Source: an uncultured Prevotella sp. (GTDB taxonomy: Bacteria > Bacteroidota > Bacteroidia > Bacteroidales > Bacteroidaceae). Taken from it: a stretch of 64,000 nt of DNA. The first letter of the stretch is position 1; each line of letters starts with the position of its first letter. The position numbers were made by a program, and so were the translations under genes. Below are positions 42,367 to 49,745 of the stretch, piece by piece. The notes under the pieces are model-generated. The model saw only the letters and a list, made by a program, of their open reading frames with translations. It had not been told where the DNA came from and made no database searches. The stretch is taken from the NCBI GenBank assembly GCA_934256705.1, contig CAKQPF010000003.1, positions 41,883 to 105,882 on the forward strand, in the 5' to 3' direction.

Positions 42367-42906
42367 ATGGCAAACGATTGTTGCAGAACATTGCCTGTGG
42401 GCATCCAGTCTTTCGAGAGAATAAGAGAGGAAGGATTCCTGTATGTTGACAAGACTGATATCGTCTGGCAGCTTGCCAACAAAGGCAGAAAATATAATTA
42501 CTTCTGTCGTCCGCGCCGCTTTGGAAAGTCTGTGCTCGTGGATACTCTCGAAGCTTATTTCTGTGGTAAGAAAGAGCTCTTCGAGGGATTGAAGGTCATG
42601 GATATGGAAACGGAATGGGAGAAACGACCTGTCATCAGGCTTGACATGAGCCGGGGCGGGGCTAACTCCAAGGAAATAACAGCCTATCTCAACAGGACTT
42701 TTGAAGATTACGAGAAAGAATACGGCATAGAAACCACGGAAAGCGACTCGCTTGCCAATCGCTTTGACATGATTATCAGGTCTGCCTGCGAGCAGACAGG
42801 TCAGCAGGTGGCTATCCTTATCGACGAATATGACTCACCATTGCAGCATTCATGGAAGACTCCTGAGCATGAAGGCTGCACGGAATACATGATAATATCC
42901 GTTTAG
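42367..42906 (+). pseudogene. Truncated AAA-ATPase-like protein (PF09820 type)
   Basis: 179 residues from the ATG at 42367. The N-terminus matches the Bacteroidota AAA-ATPase-like family that normally carries a C-terminal PD-(D/E)XK nuclease domain and is about 500 residues long: LPVGIQSFERIREEGFLYVDKT, Walker A region CRPRRFGKSVL, and Walker B ILIDEYDSPL. The frame breaks off just after TPEHEGCTEY, so more than half the protein is missing. A second frame stays open for about 60 codons beyond (to about 43069) with unrelated sequence, then a 22-bp array begins. The promoter is intact. Confidence 0.8.
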
Positions 42907-43042
42907 ACTTATATCCGTTTGCAACAGTTGGGCAGAACAAAGAAGGAATAGAAAAAGATATAATTGTTCGTTTTTTTGTTGATATTTTTATCCGAACAAC
43001 AGCATATCGGACACTTGCAAATACGGATGAAATGATGGCGGT

Positions 43043-43155
43043 TTGCAATAGCTATGCTTTTACGCTGTAATATCTATGCTTTTACCTTGTAATATCTATG
43101 CTTTTACACTGTAATATCTATGCTTTTACATTGCAATATCTACGCTTTTACAATC
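43043..43155. repeat. 22-bp repeat array, locus 5
   Basis: Five very regular units, core GTAATATCTATGCTTTTA plus four variable bases, the cleanest array in the window. It lies between the truncated ATPase and the convergent NADAR-fusion gene. Confidence 0.9.
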
Positions 43156-43245
43156 GCTTGAACATCAGATTGTTACAAGATACAGCCCTTATTCCTTCCC
43201 TTTGGCATGGATTTACGTCTTGATTGATGATGCCTATACCATTTC

Positions 43246-44289
43246 TTACACTTGAAGATATTCAAGTACACTCTCCCAATCAGGAAATTCCTTACTTCCG
43301 AAGCGAAGCCATTCTCCCATGAATCCACTTGCCCCATGTCTTCCTTCATCATCAATGACATAGTCGCCTCTGAGCAGTTCCTTGTGGTGAGAGAGAATCA
43401 GCCGCTTACGATAATACTTGTCCAGATGTCTGTTTATCCATTCCACTTTGTCAGACCATGTGGCGGGATTACTCCAAGGAGAGGTCGAAAGGATATATAC
43501 ATCGTATTTACCACTTTGCTGTAAGGCATACATGGCCTCGACAGCACCTTTCACCGGTGGCGAATAAGAAACGATATCAGGCACATCGCTGTGTCTTCCA
43601 GCACAGTCCTTGCGGGGTTCATCACCGATCAACTCCTGCCCTGCATCGAAATCCATAAGCACGCCGCCCATACCAACATAGACAATTTTCTTTGCCACTG
43701 GTATCGCCGAATCCGAATCCCCATGCTCGTCAGTGACAGACTTTTCAATAAGTTCCTGAGTCTTGTCCCGCTTGTCGTAGCTATCACGCAACTCCATCAA
43801 TGTTCCACACAGTTCCGCCGGCGTCAATATTGTCCTGTATGGATTGTCCTCGCCTGCTGAATGTGCCAGTACCATTCCCCTTGTCTGCATCAGTGCGGTA
43901 CGGAACCGTTCACTTTGCCAAAACATGGCTTCATAAGCACGATGTATCAATTCCTGATACTTATCACTCTGCCTGTCGATCGCTTGTCCTTTCCACCATA
44001 CTATCTGGTCTGTCTGCCATGATGTTACACTCATCTTTCTGGCATTGCCACCTTTCATGCTGCATATCTGACGCTGCTTGTCGACGTCCTGCCTCTTCAA
44101 TGATTGGAGGAATCCCTCCATGCTGCCGCAGACCATTCCATCGAAACGGAAGCCATTGCTGCACAGATTGCTCAATACATTGGAAGGATAAAGCCCGTTT
44201 GAGCGTATATCCAATGTATTGGTCTCAGGATTATACATGTCTTCCGGCTTCTGCCCATTACGTGATGAAGGTTTAAGATTCTCTTCCAT
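43246..44289 (-). CDS. NADAR domain fused to a catalytically degenerate 5'-nucleotidase (NT5C) domain
   Basis: 347 residues. Residues about 25-170 match the NADAR/YbiA fold (GLYPSNVLSNLCSNGFRFDG, SMEGFLQSLK, AYEAMFWQSERFRTAL), known for N-glycosidase activity on ADP-ribosylated or riboflavin-pathway substrates. Residues about 195-347 are a HAD-type deoxynucleotidase (YDVYILSTSPWSNPATWSDK, LILSHHKELLRGDYVIDD). The HAD nucleophile loop, normally DxDGV, reads GMGGV: both catalytic aspartates are glycine (GGT and GGC codons), so phosphatase activity should be lost. No DarT-like toxin lies adjacent. Confidence 0.82.
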   Translation of the reverse strand: MEENLKPSSRNGQKPEDMYNPETNTLDIRSNGLYPSNVLSNLCSNGFRFDGMVCGSMEGFLQSLKRQDVDKQRQICSMKGGNARKMSVTSWQTDQIVWWKGQAIDRQSDKYQELIHRAYEAMFWQSERFRTALMQTRGMVLAHSAGEDNPYRTILTPAELCGTLMELRDSYDKRDKTQELIEKSVTDEHGDSDSAIPVAKKIVYVGMGGVLMDFDAGQELIGDEPRKDCAGRHSDVPDIVSYSPPVKGAVEAMYALQQSGKYDVYILSTSPWSNPATWSDKVEWINRHLDKYYRKRLILSHHKELLRGDYVIDDEGRHGASGFMGEWLRFGSKEFPDWESVLEYLQV

Positions 44290-44303
44290 ATCTTTTCCTA
44301 CAC

Positions 44304-44323
44304 TTAAGGGTGGTTCTATAAAT
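44304..44323 (+). repeat. Copy of a 20-bp repeat end
   Basis: TTAAGGGTGGTTCTATAAAT, identical to 35573-35592, in the 60-bp gap between the NADAR fusion and the archaemetzincin gene. Confidence 0.75.
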
Positions 44324-44349
44324 CACCACCGTTAATTCAACTTTCACCG

Positions 44350-44997
44350 TCACTGTAAATTCCAATGCCGATGCTTCATGAACTCCTTGCATTCAGCACA
44401 GAAACTGTTTGTCTTTGCAAACGGGTTCCCTCCTTTGGCATTCTGCATCATGCAATTCGTATCGCGGCAATGACGTAACCCTTGTGCATGACCTATCTCA
44501 TGAAGCATCACGCTGAACAATTGCCCATTGCCATGAGGACGGTATGAGGAGAAAACCGCCACACCGGTACCGACACCACTTGCAAGACCCATTATGCCAC
44601 TATGAGGCCGGTTGCGGAAATTGTCCAGTCCTATATCTGCTTGAGTCAGCCCAATGACTATTGTCGAATCAGACTTGAACGCTTTCAATCGCTCATTCAG
44701 CAAGTTGGCTCTATAGCGAAGATGGTCTTTCCTTTTCGTTGTCAATGCTTTTTTGTCCAAAGCGATATTGCCTGCATATCTGCATTTGGGATAATGTGCT
44801 CTTAAAGAGTCAAGCATAGCTCCGCGCAAGTCTGCCGATACATTTCCCAATGTGTACAGACAGACTGTCGGTACTGTATTAGAGACCTTCATGTCCGTTG
44901 TCACGTGTCGGTCATCTTCTTTGTTCTTCCGGTTGCAACCAAGCAGGCAAATGGCGAGACACACGCAACATAGCAGAAAGCCTCTCTTGATAATCAT
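44350..44997 (-). CDS. Archaemetzincin-type zinc metalloprotease lipoprotein
   Basis: 215 residues from the ATG at 44997 (other ATGs lie up to six codons upstream). Lipoprotein signal LLCCVCLAICLLGC. The C-terminal part carries the archaemetzincin signature: HEIGHAQGLRHC with three zinc histidines, CMM (the Met-turn) and a second cysteine pair FCAEC. Archaemetzincins are uncommon in bacteria and act as peptidases of unknown natural substrate. Here the enzyme would be tethered to the envelope. The next gene upstream on the strand is another lipoprotein 25-30 bp away, so a two-gene operon is likely. Confidence 0.85.
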   Translation of the reverse strand: MIIKRGFLLCCVCLAICLLGCNRKNKEDDRHVTTDMKVSNTVPTVCLYTLGNVSADLRGAMLDSLRAHYPKCRYAGNIALDKKALTTKRKDHLRYRANLLNERLKAFKSDSTIVIGLTQADIGLDNFRNRPHSGIMGLASGVGTGVAVFSSYRPHGNGQLFSVMLHEIGHAQGLRHCRDTNCMMQNAKGGNPFAKTNSFCAECKEFMKHRHWNLQ

Positions 44998-45021
44998 CCT
45001 AAAAATCATATCCATACATCT

Positions 45022-46152
45022 TTATTTGTTGTAATAATTCTCCCATCTGTAATCACCGCTGTCCACATTCATGTCCTCACGATACATTTCCATGTCAGGA
45101 ACATCCATGACTGAAGTGGATTGCGTCTTCAATGTTCTGGTTTTATAATCAATGGTCTCAAATGTGACTTTGACCTTTCTGTCTGACAGGAAAGAGTACG
45201 TTTCCTTATTCAGCACCGTGCCATACTTGCTGATTTCCTGCTTATATGCCAACAGCCCGTCTTTATACGCACGTTGTATCTTGCTGCCATCCTCCCATGT
45301 GACGGAATATACATTCAAGTCACCGGTTATTGTCGGGACGAAGACAATGTCCGGATCATCGGATTCTATACAAGGGTCGTGGTGCCATACCGTCCTGACG
45401 ATGCGCCCGTTACGGTAATCAGACTCCATTGACGGGATAAAGTCGGCATACCGGCATACCTTATAATTGGACATGGCCTTGCTTTCAGGCTCAAGTCTGA
45501 CATGGAATATGTAGAATCCGCCATGCAAGTCACTTTGCCAGAAATTCAGACAGGGCTTTACCGCCACAGTCAACTTATATCCGCTTGGCGCAACAATGCT
45601 GTCACTGCCATATACTATATATGCTTTTACCACATCACCATCCTTGTCGTATTCTATGTTTGTCTGCTGGTATTTGGCAGTGTCGGGATGTTCATAATCC
45701 GTATCGGCTATCATCTGGCGAAAACCAAGATAGCCTTCTCTGTTTCTTTCATAGCTTGCACTGTCCGGATCCAATCCATCAAATATTTCGCTCTTGAATC
45801 GCAGAAGATGCACCAGCCGTCCTTCATCATCATAATTGTACACAAGAGTCTGCGCATAACATTCCGAAGCTCTTGCCACCGTGGCAATCGTGCGCCCTTT
45901 ATTGTCAAAGAACTCCGTCAGACTGTTCTGCGGAGCATATTGCAAACGATACACGGCATACGAGCCGTCAGAAAATCTAACGGAGTCATATTCTATAAAT
46001 CCACGGGGCATCATCAATGAGTCTTCCTTGTCAGTATTGTCAGACATACTTTGCATTTGCCTGATATAGGTAATGCTTATATCTTCTCTACTGCAGGAAG
46101 CCGCCAACAGCAATGCCAAGCCTGATATGAATAATGTATAACGAGTTCTCAT
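45022..46152 (-). CDS. Lipoprotein of unknown function
   Basis: 376 residues from the ATG at 46152 (MRTRYTLFISGLALLLAASC, a clear lipoprotein signal). The body contains YD-like strand motifs (LVYNYDDEGRLVHLLRF, TNIEYDKDGDVVKAYIVYG, VYSVTWEDGSKIQRAYKDG) similar to the repeats in RHS/MORN-type surface proteins, but not in regular tandem. It is co-oriented with and close to the archaemetzincin gene. The 27 codons upstream in the open frame lack a signal and are probably untranslated. Confidence 0.7.
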   Translation of the reverse strand: MRTRYTLFISGLALLLAASCSREDISITYIRQMQSMSDNTDKEDSLMMPRGFIEYDSVRFSDGSYAVYRLQYAPQNSLTEFFDNKGRTIATVARASECYAQTLVYNYDDEGRLVHLLRFKSEIFDGLDPDSASYERNREGYLGFRQMIADTDYEHPDTAKYQQTNIEYDKDGDVVKAYIVYGSDSIVAPSGYKLTVAVKPCLNFWQSDLHGGFYIFHVRLEPESKAMSNYKVCRYADFIPSMESDYRNGRIVRTVWHHDPCIESDDPDIVFVPTITGDLNVYSVTWEDGSKIQRAYKDGLLAYKQEISKYGTVLNKETYSFLSDRKVKVTFETIDYKTRTLKTQSTSVMDVPDMEMYREDMNVDSGDYRWENYYNK

Positions 46153-46264
46153 TGTCCTTTTTTTTATAGATATATTGTTTTCCAGCCTGCACACGTAGGA
46201 ATATTCAAGAAAAACATGTGTCACAAGTGTCACCTGTCACTCTTAACTGCAAAAATAGTAAAAA

Positions 46265-46306
46265 AAATGAACAGAAAACAAACTTTTTCTTATTTTCTGT
46301 TCAGTT
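46265..46306. terminator. Inverted repeat in AT-rich DNA
   Basis: GAACAGAAAA and TTTTCTGTTC arms about 13 bp apart. It lies immediately beyond the stop of the fragment at 46308 on the minus strand and could be its terminator. Confidence 0.45.
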
Positions 46307-46307
46307 T

Positions 46308-46505
46308 TCAGATATATTATACTTTGTACGAACATATTCTTTGATTTCTTCTATTTCGGTAAAAGGTCTCCACAATAATTCCCACACGACATAAAGATTG
46401 AACTTTATTTCATTTTTGTTGTGTTTCCAATATTTGTACAGCGATATGATTGCAATAATTGAAGCAATAACCAAAATATCAACAGGAGTGAAGCTGTTAA
46501 GACTT
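46308..46505 (-). pseudogene. Fragment of a small membrane protein gene
   Basis: An open frame of about 65 codons without ATG reads FTPVDILVIASIIAIISLYK, then YWKHNKNEIKFNLYVVWELL and PFTEIEEIKEYVRTKYNISE, then stop. One membrane helix is followed by a basic then acidic tail. It is preceded by an in-frame stop and followed by an inverted repeat. It looks like the surviving 3' part of a gene; identity unknown. Confidence 0.45.
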
Positions 46506-46731
46506 TATGCTAACTTACAGGTTGAAAATCATTAAGATAACGCGATTTGAGCCAGGAGCGCCCTCACTGTCGGGGCAAAACTATGGAAAGGCAGATGGGG
46601 GACTGCTCCCGGATATGTGAGAGCAATCCCCCGTCAGAGGTCTTTCTGCTGGATTTACGAAAGGTGCATGCCAGTAAAAATATCAATAGATTGTTTTGTT
46701 GTCTTGTTGTTTTGCTGAATGCCCAAACAAC

Positions 46732-46929
46732 TAAGTGACGGTAAAATAATAACTTGGTACGATTTGAGTGAAAAATGTATCATATCAATATAAGGTTTCT
46801 ACCTCATCTTTTTGGCTATTTTCATCACTCTCATCGGTCATATAGCCCGCTATACTCCCTCTTCGAGTGAAGAAAATATCTCAAAAATATGAGGCTCAAA
46901 TCATACCAATTTATTTTTTCACCGTCACT
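46732..46929. mobile_element. 198-bp MITE-like element with target duplication
   Basis: Terminal inverted repeats of about 35 bp (AAGTGACGGTAAAATAATA, then TTGGTACGATTTGAG at the left; AGTGACGGTGAAAAAATAAA inverted at the right). Flanking direct repeats AAACAAC at 46725-46731 and 46930-46936 look like a 7-bp target-site duplication. There is no internal coding capacity beyond a short frame, MRLKSYQFIFSPSL. A solo end with the same sequence is at 49190-49232. Confidence 0.75.
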
Positions 46930-46964
46930 AAACAACCAAAACACATGATTGATTTTTCATTCTT

Positions 46965-46980
46965 CCCCACGACCGTGGGG
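46965..46980 (-). terminator. Hairpin after the S46 peptidase gene
   Basis: CCCCAC GACC GTGGGG, 17 bp beyond the stop codon; no T-tract. A similar hairpin (CCCCAC TTTC GTGGGG) is at 53799-53814. Confidence 0.45.
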
Positions 46981-46996
46981 TCAGAGGGACATGGCT

Positions 46997-49153
46997 TTAC
47001 TTGAGTCCCATCTCGCGGAGCAGACGGTCTTCCTTGCCCCATTTGTCGATCATATAGACCACATAGCGGATGTCCACACCGATGCAGCGGGCAAGCTTGG
47101 TGTCGAAGAAGATGTCTCCTGAGAGGCTGTCCCAGTTGCCGTCGAAGGCAAGACCGATGAGATTGCCGCATCCATCGAACATCGGACTGCCGGAATTGCC
47201 GCCGGTGATGTCATTGTTTGTGAGGAAGCAGAGATGCATCTTGCCTGTGGTACGGTCGGTATAGCGTCCGAAATCCTTGGCAGAGAGGAGCTCGTGCATG
47301 ATTGGCTCTGCGTAGTACTCGAAGTTGTAGCTGCCCTTGTCGGCTGTTTCCTCGTTGCCCTGCTTCATCTTCTTGAGGATGCTCTCGGATGAAGTGTAGT
47401 AGCCTGAGTTTCTTCCGCCGAGGTCATATCCGCCCACCTGTCCGTAGGAGAGGCGCAATGTGAAGTTAGCGTCGGAATAATGAGGCAGATCCTGCTCCAT
47501 GCGTATCTTCGCATCGCAGAGGTAACGCTCCTGGAGAGTGATGAGACTGCTGATGGAATCTATGCCGAGACGGAGCTGTCCGAGGATTTCGGAGAGGTCA
47601 TAGCTCATCTGCAGACCGAGGTCGCTGTCTATCTTCTTGCTGTTGAAGTATATCTTCGCGTTCTTCTTCATGATGAGTGACTTGGAGAATACTGCATTTA
47701 CGTATGCTGTGTAGTCGCCGCCGAACTTCTTGTCGATGGTGTTGTAGAAGTCTGGAAGCCACTTCTTGTCCACGCACTGACGGTAGTTGCGGAGCAATGC
47801 GGCGAGGATTTCCTTCTCGGTGGCTGCATCCCATGTGTTGCTGTTGTCGTCAAACTGCACGTACTGCTTCTTCTTGTTGCCTTCCGGACCCTTTACCGGC
47901 ATGCCGAGAGCGTAGGTGATGGCACGGGATGTGAGTTCCGAACCGCGCACCATCGTCTCCCTGAAGTATGTCATCACGCTCATGAGGCCGTAGCGCTGCT
48001 GGTAGAGGTCACGCATCTTGTCAAAGTCGAGCTTGCCCTTGAGGAAGCCTGTGGATTCCTGGTAGGCGCGCACCTTGTCCTCCAGCTGGCGCTTCATGCT
48101 GATGATGCCTACGGAGTCGATGCACTTGTTCATGCCGATGGCGTTCTTCCAATAGTTGGATGACTGTGCATACTTGGAATCATAGATGATGCGGACAGCC
48201 TCATCGGCACGCATGTGGCGGAGCATTATCTCCTGACGTATGCCGCGCACCTTGATACGTGGCTCGTGGACAGCGTCGCGCATCTCCTTGATACCATAGC
48301 TGGAGAGGTAACGGCTGGTGCTTCCAGGGTAGCCCATAGTCATGGCGAAGTCGCCGTTCTTATATCCGTCGAGGGACACCTTTGCCCATTTCTTCGGGTG
48401 GTAAGGCACGTTCTTCTCGCTGTAAGGTGCAGGTTTGCCTGTCACAGGGTCGCAATATACGCGGAATACGGAGAAGTCGCAGGTCTGGCGAGGCCACATC
48501 CAGTTGTCGGTCTCACCGCCAAACTTGCCCATTGACTTAGGGATGGTGAACACGAGGCGCACGTCCGTGAAGTCCTGATATACGGTAAGGTAATACTTGT
48601 TGCCCTCATAGAAAGGCTTTACCTCAGCACGGAGAGTGGCATCCTTTGCCTTCACTTTCTCGTTCTCCTGCTTTTCCACGGCATCGAGCAGTTCCTGCTG
48701 CTTGGCAAGTGACATCTCGAATATGCCCTGCTTGGCAAGGCGGTCGGTGATGTCTTCCTGTGATACCATGAATCCCACGTAGAGATTCTCGTTAGGAAGC
48801 TCCTCCTCGAATGACTTTGAGCAGAATCCATTGAGCATATAGTCATGCTCCACGGTGGAATGTTTGCGGATCTGCTCGAAGCCGCAGTGGTGGTTGGTGA
48901 ATACAAGTCCGTCAGGAGAAACCACTACTCCTGAGCAGAAGCCGCCGAAATTCACTACTGCGCGTCCGATGGCATCATCGTCAGCGAAGAGTTTGCTCTG
49001 TGGCAGCATGAAGCCTTCTGCCTGCATCTGTCTGAATGCGGCGTCAGGAAGATTGTAGAGGGTCCACATACCCTCGTCGGCACGCGCCGTTGACGTGAAG
49101 CACATCATGGCGATGAAAGCGCAAAGCGATGCGAAACTGCTGATTTTTCTCAT
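46997..49153 (-). CDS. S46 family dipeptidyl-peptidase (DPP7-type)
   Basis: 718 residues. A signal peptide (about 1-25) is followed by DEGMWTLYNLP, the family's N-terminal binding motif, the catalytic His in FTNHHCG and the Ser in GGNSGSP. It removes dipeptides from peptide N-termini in the periplasm, feeding asaccharolytic or protein-based growth. The residue that separates the subfamilies follows the FD of LAFDGNW: Gly here, as in DPP7 (hydrophobic P1 preference), rather than Arg as in DPP11 (Asp/Glu). A promoter with a perfect TTTG is at 49243-49275. The 5' leader contains a repeat end related to the 46.7-kb MITE. Confidence 0.92.
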   Translation of the reverse strand: MRKISSFASLCAFIAMMCFTSTARADEGMWTLYNLPDAAFRQMQAEGFMLPQSKLFADDDAIGRAVVNFGGFCSGVVVSPDGLVFTNHHCGFEQIRKHSTVEHDYMLNGFCSKSFEEELPNENLYVGFMVSQEDITDRLAKQGIFEMSLAKQQELLDAVEKQENEKVKAKDATLRAEVKPFYEGNKYYLTVYQDFTDVRLVFTIPKSMGKFGGETDNWMWPRQTCDFSVFRVYCDPVTGKPAPYSEKNVPYHPKKWAKVSLDGYKNGDFAMTMGYPGSTSRYLSSYGIKEMRDAVHEPRIKVRGIRQEIMLRHMRADEAVRIIYDSKYAQSSNYWKNAIGMNKCIDSVGIISMKRQLEDKVRAYQESTGFLKGKLDFDKMRDLYQQRYGLMSVMTYFRETMVRGSELTSRAITYALGMPVKGPEGNKKKQYVQFDDNSNTWDAATEKEILAALLRNYRQCVDKKWLPDFYNTIDKKFGGDYTAYVNAVFSKSLIMKKNAKIYFNSKKIDSDLGLQMSYDLSEILGQLRLGIDSISSLITLQERYLCDAKIRMEQDLPHYSDANFTLRLSYGQVGGYDLGGRNSGYYTSSESILKKMKQGNEETADKGSYNFEYYAEPIMHELLSAKDFGRYTDRTTGKMHLCFLTNNDITGGNSGSPMFDGCGNLIGLAFDGNWDSLSGDIFFDTKLARCIGVDIRYVVYMIDKWGKEDRLLREMGLK

Positions 49154-49189
49154 GTTTTCTGGTTATTGATTTTTATGTCTTGTTTCTCC

Positions 49190-49232
49190 TTAGTGACGGT
49201 GAAAATATAAATTGGTATGATTTGAGCCTCAT
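49190..49232 (+). repeat. Solo end of the AGTGACGG MITE family in a 5' leader
   Basis: TTAGTGACGGTGAAAATATA then AATTGGTATGATTTGAGCCT matches the inverted right end of the 46.7-kb element over about 40 bp. It lies between the S46 promoter and start codon. The leader RNA contains the short frame MRLKSYQFIFSPSL. Confidence 0.75.
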
Positions 49233-49242
49233 CTTTTAGCGT

Positions 49243-49275
49243 GCAAAGGTAGTTATTTTGCACCGAAATACCAAA
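49243..49275 (-). promoter_or_regulatory. Promoter of the S46 peptidase gene
   Basis: TTTG (49272-49275), 20 bp, TACCTTTGC (49243-49251), reading leftwards. Confidence 0.8.
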
Positions 49276-49571
49276 TAACATCGTGATTTTCACTTTTTTC
49301 AGTATTTTTTTGTTCGGGGTTTCCTTGGCGTACAATGGTGTAATCCACCGGCTCAGTGGCTGGTGACGGGTGAAATCTTTCACCAGTAAATTTGGAAATG
49401 ACGCAAATAATCATTATCTTTGCAACCGGATATTACCTTTTGGTAACTTACCTTTTGGTAATATTCTCCAAACCATAAACATTCAATCAGTTACGTATAT
49501 GAACAGCCTTGCATCCCCATTCCAGTTCGGCACATTTCATTATAGATTATCTTGGCTATAATAAAGGGGGG

Positions 49572-49604
49572 AGGTTGTCGGTTGTTGGTTGTCGGTTGTT
49601 GGTT
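49572..49604 (+). repeat. GGTTGTY heptad repeat
   Basis: Five tandem heptamers alternating GGTTGTC and GGTTGTT. The same family forms an inverted pair after the transporter gene (52053-52147). Confidence 0.8.
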
Positions 49605-49679
49605 TATTTACTGCCGACAACCGAAAGAAACAATCAGCAGACACACTTTTTTTCATCCGCAATACCCTTTTAATACGCG

Positions 49680-49715
49680 TGTAACAGGAATGTAACATCA
49701 TGTTGATACTTTTGC
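49680..49715 (+). promoter_or_regulatory. PiT promoter with 11-bp-period heptamer operator
   Basis: TGTAACA at 49680-49686 and again at 49691-49697, then 9 bp, then TACTTTTGC at 49707-49715. No TTTG is present at -33; the heptamers replace it. The geometry is identical to the TonB-operon promoter. Confidence 0.7.
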
Positions 49716-49745
49716 AGCAGAATTCTAAAAGTATCAAAAATCAGT

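Noticed and set aside
43043..43155. CRISPR array
   Set aside because: The repeated cores are about 18 bp with only four variable bases between them, units can be inverted, and no cas gene is present.
35535..44323. Complete insertion sequence or prophage
   Set aside because: Repeat ends are present, but no transposase, integrase or phage structural gene is encoded in the interval.
46547..46738. 63-residue plus-strand ORF
   Set aside because: No promoter, no domain, and it ends by running into the MITE terminal repeat.
46908..46936. Cobalamin or other riboswitch in peptidase or TonB leaders
   Set aside because: The conserved stretch is a MITE end; no B12-box or other known riboswitch core was found in any leader.
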